DNA from: JAICMB01 sp035295125
GTDB taxonomy: Bacteria > Acidobacteriota > Terriglobia > Bryobacterales > Bryobacteraceae
Assembly: GCA_035295125.1 (NCBI GenBank)
Contig: DATGJP010000112.1
Location: forward strand, 1 to 64,000
DNA length: 64,000 nucleotides
Direction of reading: 5' to 3'
How positions within the stretch are numbered: the first letter of the stretch is position 1; each line of letters starts with the position of its first letter. The position numbers were made by a program, and so were the translations under genes. A model generated the notes under the pieces. It was given only the letters and a program-made list of their open reading frames with translations. It was not told the origin of the DNA and ran no database searches. Of this stretch, positions 26,874 to 34,049 are shown one piece after another.

Positions 26874-28232
26874 CTACTTCGCTTCCAGAATGAAAGTAGG
26901 CGCGACGCCAGACAGGGATGAGAACGCCCCAGCGCCGGCGGCAGAGAGCCAGCTTGAGCAGCCATGCACTTTGCCGAGGTACGAATGCGGATATACGTCG
27001 ATGCGCATTTTCCGCATTTCGAGATGCCCATAGGCGAGCAGCGGGAAAGTATCGTAAACCGGGGCGACCATCTCCTGGACGACATAGGGATGACGTATGG
27101 CGGTCTTGAGAGCCTTCTCCCAGCCTGCTTCATCCGTTTCCGAACCATGGAAAGAGTGGTTATCGGTGGAATTGTCGTTGGGATGGAGCACGAGCTTCTC
27201 GCGGTTCTTGAGAATGAACTCGGGTAGATCGACTTCCACTTCCTGGTAAGTGGTCCGGACGCTTTGGACGATGCGCGTCCAGGGCACAAACTCGCGAATG
27301 ACTTTCTTTTCGGCGGCCGGGAAGCCGGAGGTGATCTCGTTGTCGGTGAGCAGATCGAAAATCGCTTTCTTTTGAGCGATTTCAGAGCGGAAATTGTTCA
27401 CCACGCACACCTTTCCTTCGCGATACGCGCGCAGGAGAGGATGCGATAGATCGTAGCGGACCAGGAACTCGTGGACCTTGATGCGGCGGTAGACGAGGTC
27501 GATATTCAGATCGGCGCCGCGAAGGACTCCGTTGCGGTACTCGAGCTGATCCGGGGAAACAATCTGACAATCGAAGCCTTCACGCCGGAAGAAGTCGCGG
27601 ATGAGGACATTCTCGGGCGAGTCAGCGGACTGAAAAGGCTGACGGAATTCCAGAATTCCAATGCTGGGCTTCTTTGTTCTGCCACCCCACTCTTTGTAGG
27701 CCTTCAGGACCGCGGCCAAGAGGTGCTTCATGCCCGGCAGCTTGCCCAAGGCATATCGTTTGCGAAATTCTTTTACCGGGGGCGCGTCATAGAAAACGTC
27801 CGCTAGCGCTTCTCCGTAAGCAACTCCCATCGGGGTATCGGGAGTGTACTCGGCGAAACGGACGGTGCCATTGTGGAGATGGGTGTTGAGTAGGGAAGTG
27901 ACGGAGAAAAATGGATAGCCGGGATCGACCGCCGCCAACATCTTTTCGGCAGGCAGAAGTTCCATGCGGGCTTGAAGAATAGGACTGGTAAGCGCCATCG
28001 TTTCAACGCGGTTGATCGCGCTGAAGAGGCACTCGGCCGCTTTAACAAGATTGGTGTACTGGCGGCGGGTTATGAAATGAGGCCGCAGGACAGGAGACAC
28101 AGGTCTCCCCGCCAGCATAAGCTGCTGTGCTTTCATGCGCTCCTGAAGGCTACGAGCCCAGGAGAGATCTTTGTACGAATCGCCCTCTAACAGCTTGTGA
28201 TAGCGGGCAATCGCCTCGCCCAACTGAGTCAT
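26874..28232 (-). CDS. Circularly permuted ATP-grasp-like protein, degenerate ATP loop
   Basis: The 452-residue protein resembles glutathionylspermidine-synthase-like ATP-grasp proteins. It has DLVYRRIKVHEFLVRYD (usual DVVYRR), VVNNFRSEIAQKKAIFDLLTD, IREFVPWTRIV, LVLHPND and YVVQEMVAP. In the family the LVLKPND motif is followed by a glycine-rich GGKG ATP loop; here it reads NSTDNHSFHG, so ATP binding is doubtful. Residues 1-110 are helical and may be a separate domain. A peptide-ligase or amide-forming role would be expected for an intact member. It is divergent from the leader peptide region at 28.4 kb. Confidence 0.6.
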   Translation of the reverse strand: MTQLGEAIARYHKLLEGDSYKDLSWARSLQERMKAQQLMLAGRPVSPVLRPHFITRRQYTNLVKAAECLFSAINRVETMALTSPILQARMELLPAEKMLAAVDPGYPFFSVTSLLNTHLHNGTVRFAEYTPDTPMGVAYGEALADVFYDAPPVKEFRKRYALGKLPGMKHLLAAVLKAYKEWGGRTKKPSIGILEFRQPFQSADSPENVLIRDFFRREGFDCQIVSPDQLEYRNGVLRGADLNIDLVYRRIKVHEFLVRYDLSHPLLRAYREGKVCVVNNFRSEIAQKKAIFDLLTDNEITSGFPAAEKKVIREFVPWTRIVQSVRTTYQEVEVDLPEFILKNREKLVLHPNDNSTDNHSFHGSETDEAGWEKALKTAIRHPYVVQEMVAPVYDTFPLLAYGHLEMRKMRIDVYPHSYLGKVHGCSSWLSAAGAGAFSSLSGVAPTFILEAK

Positions 28233-28428
28233 GCAAGTCTATGCTCTCTTTCCCCAGTATTACATGTCGGTGTGAGTATTGTGAAGGGGCGCACCTCAAA
28301 ATTGGCTGTAAGCGTATGAAAATAGAGAAGTTACATGATTTTGGAGTGGCCTTTCACGTGCTTAGGAGCTAAACTGGACGCAACGCATCCGACTTTATGT
28401 ACGTCTGCTTACAGTAGAAGGGGCTGAA

Positions 28429-28473
28429 ATGGTCATTAGGGCCAACAGCCTTAACCTTCTCCTCCTCTGGTAA
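28429..28473 (+). CDS. 14-residue leucine-rich leader peptide
   Basis: ATG at 28429 opens MVIRANSLNLLLLW and stops at 28471. It has AGAAGGGG as ribosome site, and a strong terminator begins five bases after the stop. Five of 14 residues are Leu, four of them consecutive (CTT CTC CTC CTC), as in branched-chain amino-acid leader peptides. GTCATTA (28432-28438) pairs with TAATGAC (28471-28477), and AGAAGG plus GGCTG (28416-28426) can pair with CAGCC and CCTTCT (28446-28460), which would hide the ribosome site. No leucine gene follows; the next gene is a glycine-zipper protein. Confidence 0.6.
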   Translation: MVIRANSLNLLLLW

Positions 28474-28477
28474 TGAC

Positions 28478-28509
28478 AGCGCGGCTCGCAACGGGCCGCG
28501 CTCTTTTTT
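28478..28509 (+). terminator. Rho-independent terminator after the leader peptide
   Basis: Stem AGCGCGGC with GCCGCGCT, a 9-base apical part, then CTTTTTT. It lies 81 bases before the glycine-zipper gene and five after the leader stop, as in transcription attenuators. Confidence 0.88.
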
Positions 28510-28590
28510 ACCTAAACACCAAATTGCAAGCGTTTAGAATCAACGGCCACACACTGGCGCGCTATTTGCTCCTGAATCCGTGAGGGGATT

Positions 28591-28941
28591 ATGAAGATAA
28601 GACAACTCATCGCGACCGGGGTTTTAGCCGCGAGCCTGGGGTTTGAAGCGCCGATGATCGCCCAGCCGCAGATTCAACCTGCGGTATTGACGGCGCAGAA
28701 TGGCGCGCGTTTTCAGCCGGTTGTGTATCATCGGCGCAGACGTTATCACCGGCGTGCGGTAGTTGTGAGACGCCGTCCGCTTCATCGGTCATTGGCGATC
28801 GTCGGTGGCAGCGCAGCGGGCGGTGCGGCGATCGGCGCACTGGCTGGAGGCGGTAAAGGCGCTGCAGTCGGTGCCCTGGTGGGTGGCGGCGCAGGTTACG
28901 TGTACGACCGGGCCACACATAAGAAGGTGATTCAGCGATAG
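28591..28941 (+). CDS. Glycine-zipper outer-envelope protein
   Basis: The 116-residue protein has a signal peptide (about 1-25), a basic middle (VVYHRRRRYHRRAVVVRRRP) and a glycine-zipper helix pair (GGSAAGGAAIGALAGGGKGA, GAAVGALVGGGAGYVYDRAT). Such zippers associate with membranes. GAGGGGATT precedes the ATG. Its transcription may read through the terminator at 28478-28509. Confidence 0.8.
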   Translation: MKIRQLIATGVLAASLGFEAPMIAQPQIQPAVLTAQNGARFQPVVYHRRRRYHRRAVVVRRRPLHRSLAIVGGSAAGGAAIGALAGGGKGAAVGALVGGGAGYVYDRATHKKVIQR

Positions 28942-29100
28942 TCGTTCGCAATCAGACGAACCGCGCCGAACGACTTAGCGACGTTCGACCGGTTGGGATT
29001 GGCCAGCACACGCCCTCCCCGAGAATCCTGGGCGCATTGCTCAGAGCACCAAGTCATAGGGAATTCGCGGGGACCCTGCGAACTCTAATCTCGTGCCCAG

Positions 29101-29138
29101 GCGGATTGGAAATCCGCCGCAGGATTCAATCCTGCCTT
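29101..29138. repeat. Double hairpin related to repeat family A
   Basis: GCGGATT-GGA-AATCCGC is followed directly by CGCAGGATT-CA-ATCCTGC. The layout is that of the right part of family A, but both loop-proximal arms have changed in a paired way (GGTT/AACC to GATT/AATC; GGCT/AGCC to GGATT/ATCC). It ends over the stop codon of the cytochrome gene. Confidence 0.65.
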
Positions 29139-29616
29139 ACATGTGGCACCCCAGGCAGGTGAATTTGCGGCCGTGACAGACTGCGCAGGTTTGCGTGTCG
29201 AGATTGGCGTTCTTGCGGCTGTGCGATTCGAGAAAGTCGGCCGCGTGATTGGCAGGCTTCAGGTTAGCGCCTTCGATATGGCAGAAGGTGCAACTGAACG
29301 GCGGATCGACCTTGTTGTGACAGACCAGGCAGTCGGCCATATTCAGGAAAGTGCTTTTCTTTGCGCCGTCCGAATCGTCAATGCCGTGATGGCAGGCTAA
29401 ACACTGGTTGTTTGTGTTCAACTGCGCTCGCTCGTTGCCCGGCGGCGACAGAAAGGCGCCCTTGTCGATGGCCGCAGCGATCACCGGCGCGATATTGCCC
29501 AACTTCAGGTGCGTCTTGTGACTGAAGGGCTTGAGCTTGGGTGGCCCGGTCTGTGCGAAAACAACGGCGGCAAAGGCCCCGCTGACGATCGCTAACCTTT
29601 GTAGTAGATGCGCCAA
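29137..29616 (-). CDS. Pentaheme c-type cytochrome
   Basis: The 159-residue exported protein has a signal peptide (1-21) and five CxxCH heme sites at 72-76, 96-100, 109-113, 144-148 and 154-158. FSHKTH near 32-36 could supply distal His ligands. The last heme motif lies two residues from the C-terminus. It resembles cytochrome c3/c7-class electron carriers. Its start overlaps the end of the PQQ-type dehydrogenase gene by 25 bases, which suggests the two are partners, with electrons from the sugar dehydrogenase passed to this carrier. Confidence 0.92.
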   Translation of the reverse strand: MAHLLQRLAIVSGAFAAVVFAQTGPPKLKPFSHKTHLKLGNIAPVIAAAIDKGAFLSPPGNERAQLNTNNQCLACHHGIDDSDGAKKSTFLNMADCLVCHNKVDPPFSCTFCHIEGANLKPANHAADFLESHSRKNANLDTQTCAVCHGRKFTCLGCHM

Positions 29617-30803
29617 ATCTTTCTGCCGCCGTCGTCAGTGACCAGAATGCTGCCATCGGGAAGCTGCATCACCGCGACCGGGCGTCCCCAGACGTCGCGC
29701 GACTCAGGGGCGATGAGCCAACCCGTCATGAAATCGCGGACGGGACCAGTGGGCTTGCCGTTGGCGAACGGAATGAACGCCACCTCGTAGCCGACACGCT
29801 GCGAGCGATTCCAGGAGCCATGCATGGCGATGAACGCTCCGCCCTGATACTCCTTGGGGAATTGCTTGCCGGTGTAGAAGAGAAAATCGAGCACCGCGAC
29901 GTGCGACTGCAGTAAGACATCACCAGGAATAGTCTTCGCCACCAGATCGGGCTTCTCGCCTTTCCGGCGCGGGTCTTCGTGCGGACCGGCGTAAGCATAG
30001 GGCCAGCCATAAAAGCCGCCTTGCTGGATATGTGTGAAGTAATCGGGAACCAGATCGTCGCCGAGCGCATCGCGTTCCTGAACCGCGGCCCAGAGCGTGT
30101 CGGTGTTGGGGTACCAGTGAATGCCGATCGGGTTGCGAGTGCCTGAGGCGTAAGTTTCATGCCCGGAGCCGTCGGGATTGTAGCGGTTGATGGCGGCGCG
30201 CCGCGGGTCTTCACCGGCATCCACGTTGGACGCGGATCCCACACCGACGTACAGCTTCTCGCCTTTGCGATCGAACAACAGGCTGCGGGTCCAATGACCG
30301 GGCTGGAATCCGGCGTAGGAGATGATTTCCTGGCCGGGGCCAACGGTCAGGTTCTTCGCGTCATATTTATAGCGCTTCACGGAGGTGCGCTCGCCGATGT
30401 AGAGGAAATCTTTCCAGAGCGCGAGGCCGTAGGGGTGGTCGAGGCCTTTGGCGATCTCTTTACGCTCGGGGTTCTTGTTGGAGTGGTTCTTGTCGACCAG
30501 CACGTAAACTGAGCCCGCGTCGGAGTCGCTCAGGAGAATCTCATTGCTGGGGCCGAGCAGCATGTAGCGCGGCGTTTTGAAGTCGGTAGCGTACTCTTCG
30601 ATTTCAAAACCGGCGGGAACCTGCAGCTTGGCTCCGTTGGGCCGGTCGACGACGTGCGGCCGGTTGTTGGAAGACGGCGTGGCGAAGGGCGCCGGGAGCT
30701 TGGCTTCATACTGCTGGACGGGCGCCGGCTTTTGCCAGGCGAAAGCGCCCACGGCAGTAGCCAACGCAATGGCGGTGACAGCGATTGCGTTCTTCTGGGT
30801 CAT
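29592..30803 (-). CDS. PQQ-dependent sugar (sorbosone-type) dehydrogenase
   Basis: The 403-residue periplasmic protein has a signal peptide (about 1-22). The soluble quinoprotein glucose/sorbosone dehydrogenase propeller follows: VPAGFEIEEYATDFKTPRYM, ILLSDSDAGSVYVLVD, HPYGLALWKDFLYIGE, GHWTRSLLFDRKGEKLYVGVGS, RNPIGIHWYPNTDTLWAAVQERD, AFIAMHGSWNRSQRVGYEV and a final GSILVTDDGGRKIWRI. These residues form the PQQ and calcium pocket in the family. It should oxidise an aldose or related polyol outside the cytoplasm. Coupled to the cytochrome gene downstream. Confidence 0.9.
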   Translation of the reverse strand: MTQKNAIAVTAIALATAVGAFAWQKPAPVQQYEAKLPAPFATPSSNNRPHVVDRPNGAKLQVPAGFEIEEYATDFKTPRYMLLGPSNEILLSDSDAGSVYVLVDKNHSNKNPERKEIAKGLDHPYGLALWKDFLYIGERTSVKRYKYDAKNLTVGPGQEIISYAGFQPGHWTRSLLFDRKGEKLYVGVGSASNVDAGEDPRRAAINRYNPDGSGHETYASGTRNPIGIHWYPNTDTLWAAVQERDALGDDLVPDYFTHIQQGGFYGWPYAYAGPHEDPRRKGEKPDLVAKTIPGDVLLQSHVAVLDFLFYTGKQFPKEYQGGAFIAMHGSWNRSQRVGYEVAFIPFANGKPTGPVRDFMTGWLIAPESRDVWGRPVAVMQLPDGSILVTDDGGRKIWRIYYKG

Positions 30804-30831
30804 ATTCTTTCACCAGTGTACCGAGGCCGCG

Positions 30832-32319
30832 TTAGTGCTTCGCCTTTGCGACGATGTCGCGCACCTGGGCGAACACTTCCGGCGTGTGATAAGGGATGCC
30901 GTCCTTGATAGTCCACTCGACGCCGCCGGCGTGTACTGCTTTGCCGTTGCGGATCTCTTCGGTGCCGGTTGGATACAGCACTTTCAGATCCTCAAGAGGG
31001 TTCCCATTGACGATCAGGATGTCGGCGGCATAGCCCTGGCGGACGCGTCCGAGGCGGTTTTCCTGGCCGAGGATTTTAGCGTTGTTGGCAGTGGCGTGTT
31101 CGATGACCTTGAGGGGTTGGAAGCCGGCTTCCTGCTGCAGTTCCAGTTCGCGGATTAGGCCAAATCCATACATCTGGTAGATGAAACCGGCGTCGTCTCC
31201 GCAGCCGATCAGACCGCCGCGTTTTTCAAATTCGCGCAAAGTCGCCATCCAAATGCGGTAGTTCTCTTTCCAGAAGGCCTCGTCGGTGGAAGTCCAGCCG
31301 ATGAAGTAAGAGCCATGATTGGCGGGGTTGGGTTCGAAATATTTGGCCAGGGTGGGATGAAGATAGTCGCGGAACCACGGCTGATTCTGGGCGCGGGTGA
31401 GGTCGCGGCTGGCTTCGTAGATGTCGAGCGTAGGGTCCCAGGCGACATGCGCTTTCACCATGCCGTCGAGGACTTCCATGAGCTTGTCCCACTTGGCTTC
31501 ACGCCAGAGGTGTCCGGCGTAGCGAAAGCGGTCGGTTTCATTGTTGTAGTTGTAGCTGGACGGGAAGTTCTGGCGGCCGCTTTCGATGGCGGCGTCGGGA
31601 ATGCCATACCAGTGCTCGATGCTGGTGGTTCCGAATTTGATGTCATCCCAGGCATTGGTTTCTTCCACGCCAACATGGTGCGCGATGCGAAGGCCCTGCA
31701 CGTGCGCTTCGGCTTCCGCAGCTTCCATGACGTCGCGGTAGACGCCGAGCAGCTTGACGCCGTCCGCGCCCATCGATTTGAACTCGTCGATGCGGGCTTT
31801 TGCTTCGGCGGCGTTGTGGGGGGTGACGCCGCGATTGAACATCGGGTAAACGAAGATGCGCGGGCAGGCGATTTCGCCTTCGGCGCTCTGTTTGCGGAGC
31901 TGCAGAGTTTGCTTGGTGTCGCTGCCGACGTCGCGGACGGTCGTGATTCCGCAGGAAAGCCAGAGCTTGAATTCGTATTCGAGGGGTTGCGGGATGCCTC
32001 CGCGTTCGTCCTGGATGTGGGCGTGGGCGTTGATGAGGCCGGGCATGACGTACTTGCCGGCGGCGTCGATTTCGACGTCAGCTTTGGGACGGCGCGATTC
32101 GCCGCGGCTGGCGGCGACGGGGTCGATCGGGACGATGTCGGCGATGATGCCGTTTTCGACCAGGATGTCCTTCGGTCCCGCGGCGGGGGTTCCATTGCCT
32201 TCAATGACAATCGCGTTGCGGATGACGAGCCGGGGGACGCGTCGGCCGCTGACGGGGGCGGTTTGGGCGGCGACAGCCAGGGCGGAGGCGAGGAGCAAGG
32301 CGGAGAGGCGGAGCGACAT
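30832..32319 (-). CDS. Exported metal-dependent amidohydrolase
   Basis: The protein (495 residues from the Met at 32319) has a signal peptide and the amidohydrolase TIM barrel. It has HAH in LINAHAHIQDERGG, a His in IAHHVGVEE, STSIEHWYG-like residues around TTSIEHWYG, and the metal Asp in LIGCGDDAGF. The C-terminal strand part VRQGYAADILIVNGNPLEDL is typical of imidazolonepropionase/prolidase-like members. It should hydrolyse a cyclic amide or dipeptide in the periplasm; the substrate is unknown. The frame is open six codons further, but MSLRLSALLLASALAVAAQ is a clean signal. Confidence 0.88.
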   Translation of the reverse strand: MSLRLSALLLASALAVAAQTAPVSGRRVPRLVIRNAIVIEGNGTPAAGPKDILVENGIIADIVPIDPVAASRGESRRPKADVEIDAAGKYVMPGLINAHAHIQDERGGIPQPLEYEFKLWLSCGITTVRDVGSDTKQTLQLRKQSAEGEIACPRIFVYPMFNRGVTPHNAAEAKARIDEFKSMGADGVKLLGVYRDVMEAAEAEAHVQGLRIAHHVGVEETNAWDDIKFGTTSIEHWYGIPDAAIESGRQNFPSSYNYNNETDRFRYAGHLWREAKWDKLMEVLDGMVKAHVAWDPTLDIYEASRDLTRAQNQPWFRDYLHPTLAKYFEPNPANHGSYFIGWTSTDEAFWKENYRIWMATLREFEKRGGLIGCGDDAGFIYQMYGFGLIRELELQQEAGFQPLKVIEHATANNAKILGQENRLGRVRQGYAADILIVNGNPLEDLKVLYPTGTEEIRNGKAVHAGGVEWTIKDGIPYHTPEVFAQVRDIVAKAKH

Positions 32320-32437
32320 ATTTGGGTATGTTATCACCGGGATGAATCAGTGGCGTGGATCTGCGGTCCGTAAATTGGACCAGAACTTTGCGTCCCTCGA
32401 GCCACTTAGTCTCCGGGAACGGCGAGGTTGATAGAGC

Positions 32438-32523
32438 GTGTGATGCAGGCTGTTAGCTTGCGGCCGGGTTGTTAACCCGCACACCCGTAGCTCTGAGAAG
32501 CGCCGACCAGCGCCGGTTGCCCA
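32438..32523. repeat. MITE-like element (family A), truncated, inverted
   Basis: In reverse orientation to the copy at 21033-21141. It starts GTGTGATGCAGGCTGTTAGC, continues with the GGGTTGTTAACCC hairpin and GCGCCGACCAGCGCCGGTTGCC, then breaks off before the far terminal repeat. Confidence 0.75.
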
Positions 32524-32567
32524 CCCTTTTCGAACCTGAGAGTTGTCATGGGTTGCGGCTTTGCTGC

Positions 32568-32660
32568 CTGGTGGCACAGGCGGTTTCGTCGGTGCGTTTT
32601 GCGTGAGTTCCAAAGGCAGGCGAAACCGCCTGCTTCACCCTTCCACAGACTGCAATCTAT
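32568..32660. repeat. Repeat family B copy
   Basis: GGTGGCACAGGCGGTTTCGTCGGTGCGTT (given in parts: GGTGGCACAGGCGG, TTTCGTCGG) with GTGAGTTCCAAAGGCAGG and a hairpin GCAGGCG-AAA-CCGCCTGC, then CAGACTGCAATCT. The order and many bases match 61785-61870. Together with the family A copy it fills most of the 400 bases between the amidohydrolase and BON genes. Confidence 0.65.
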
Positions 32661-32737
32661 GAAGTTTTCGACCTTCCGTGTGGGCCTGATGGTTGCGCCG
32701 ACCCGAGAAAAATACCTGGCTCCGGCACTAATAGTCT

Positions 32738-33067
32738 ATGAGACGGATTGCAGTGATCCTCCTGCTCGCGGTGTTCCACGCGTTCGGCTTTGTTACGGCT
32801 CCGCCGGCCGGCGCGCGCCACAGCGATGCCGAAATTGAAGCGACCATCCGGGCCAAGCTGGCCAAATCCAAGATTGGCAAGGATGGCTTCACGGTGCACG
32901 TCAAGAACGGCGTGGCTACATGGCAGGGTTCGACCTTAGTGATGCAGCATAAGGGCGCAGCTACCCGAATGGCCAAGACCGCCGGCGCGATTCAGGTAGT
33001 GAACAATATCAAAGTCAACGATGAAAGCGGAGCTCCGCGGAAGGTAGGCGTCAAGCAGGAAAAATAG
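32738..33067 (+). CDS. BON-domain periplasmic protein
   Basis: The 109-residue protein has a signal peptide (1-26, ending PPAGARH). One BON domain follows: DAEIEATIRAKLAKSKIGKD, FTVHVKNGVATWQGST, and GAIQVVNNIKVN. BON domains bind phospholipid and stabilise the envelope (OsmY-like). It is monocistronic by spacing; the next gene starts 49 bases on and may share the transcript. Confidence 0.85.
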   Translation: MRRIAVILLLAVFHAFGFVTAPPAGARHSDAEIEATIRAKLAKSKIGKDGFTVHVKNGVATWQGSTLVMQHKGAATRMAKTAGAIQVVNNIKVNDESGAPRKVGVKQEK

Positions 33068-33116
33068 TCGCGGGCAGGCGCCGCTTGCTACTGCGGTATC
33101 CTGCAACAACACGACT

Positions 33117-34049
33117 ATGCTTCAATCTCAACTGCGCCGCCGGGAGTGGATGCTCGGCCTCGCGACGACATCCGCCGCATCACTTCTCGGCCGGCGTGCC
33201 CGCGCCCAAGCAGCCCAACCGCCGCCGCTCAAGATCAACAAGCTCGCCGATAACGTCTCGCTGATTACCGGGGACGGCGGCAATATTGCTGTCGTATCCT
33301 CTTCCGATGGTCTGCTGGTGATCGATGCTGGACTTCCCGAACGCGCCGCCGACCTTCTCACGTCCATCTCTACAGTCAACGACAAACCGGTCCAAACGCT
33401 TTTCAACACGCACTGGCACGTGGACCATGTCGGCGCCAACGTTGCGATGGGAAAGAAGGGCACGCGCATCATTGCTCATGAGAACGTCCGAAAACGCCTG
33501 AGCGTGCGGACCACTATGGAATCTCTGAAGCGGACCTTCGATCCGCTCGAAGCCGAAGGCCTGCCGCCCGTGACGTTCACCAACGGCGGCACTCTTTACC
33601 ATGGGTCGGAGGTGATTCAGTACAACCACATCCCGCTTGCGCACACTGACGGCGACGCCTACGCGTTTTTTCCCAACATCAATCTGCTGCACACGGGCGA
33701 CCTGTTGTTTAACGGGCTGTATCCGGTGATCGATTACTCCACCGGCGGCTGGGTCGGCGGAATGGCGATCGCCGCAAGCCGTATGCTCGCGCTGTGCGAT
33801 TCCCAAACCCGAATCATCCCGGGACACGGCGCTTTGGCGACACCAGCCGATTTACGCGCCGCCCGCGATATGTTGGAAACCGTCACCGAGAGGCTTCTTC
33901 CCATGGCGAAGGCCGGCAAAACGGTGGAAGAGGTAGTCGCTGCCGCCCCGACCAAGGAGTTCGACGAAAAGTGGTCCCGGTCGTTTAAGCCCGAGGTCTG
34001 GGTTCCGATCGCTTACACCAGTATCCTGAGGCACAATCAACGCGCATAG
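33117..34049 (+). CDS. Exported metallo-beta-lactamase-fold hydrolase
   Basis: The 310-residue protein has a Tat-like signal (RRREWMLGLATTSAASLLG, about 7-25). The zinc motif HWHVDH (HxHxDH) is at 99-104, a further His in HIPLAHTDGDAY, the bridging Asp in LLHTGDLLFNG, and GHG in RIIPGHGALA. These give the two-zinc site of the family. It is closest by pattern to stand-alone periplasmic hydrolases rather than to resistance enzymes; the substrate is unknown. Its stop overlaps the convergent serine hydrolase gene by 13 bases. Confidence 0.9.
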   Translation: MLQSQLRRREWMLGLATTSAASLLGRRARAQAAQPPPLKINKLADNVSLITGDGGNIAVVSSSDGLLVIDAGLPERAADLLTSISTVNDKPVQTLFNTHWHVDHVGANVAMGKKGTRIIAHENVRKRLSVRTTMESLKRTFDPLEAEGLPPVTFTNGGTLYHGSEVIQYNHIPLAHTDGDAYAFFPNINLLHTGDLLFNGLYPVIDYSTGGWVGGMAIAASRMLALCDSQTRIIPGHGALATPADLRAARDMLETVTERLLPMAKAGKTVEEVVAAAPTKEFDEKWSRSFKPEVWVPIAYTSILRHNQRA

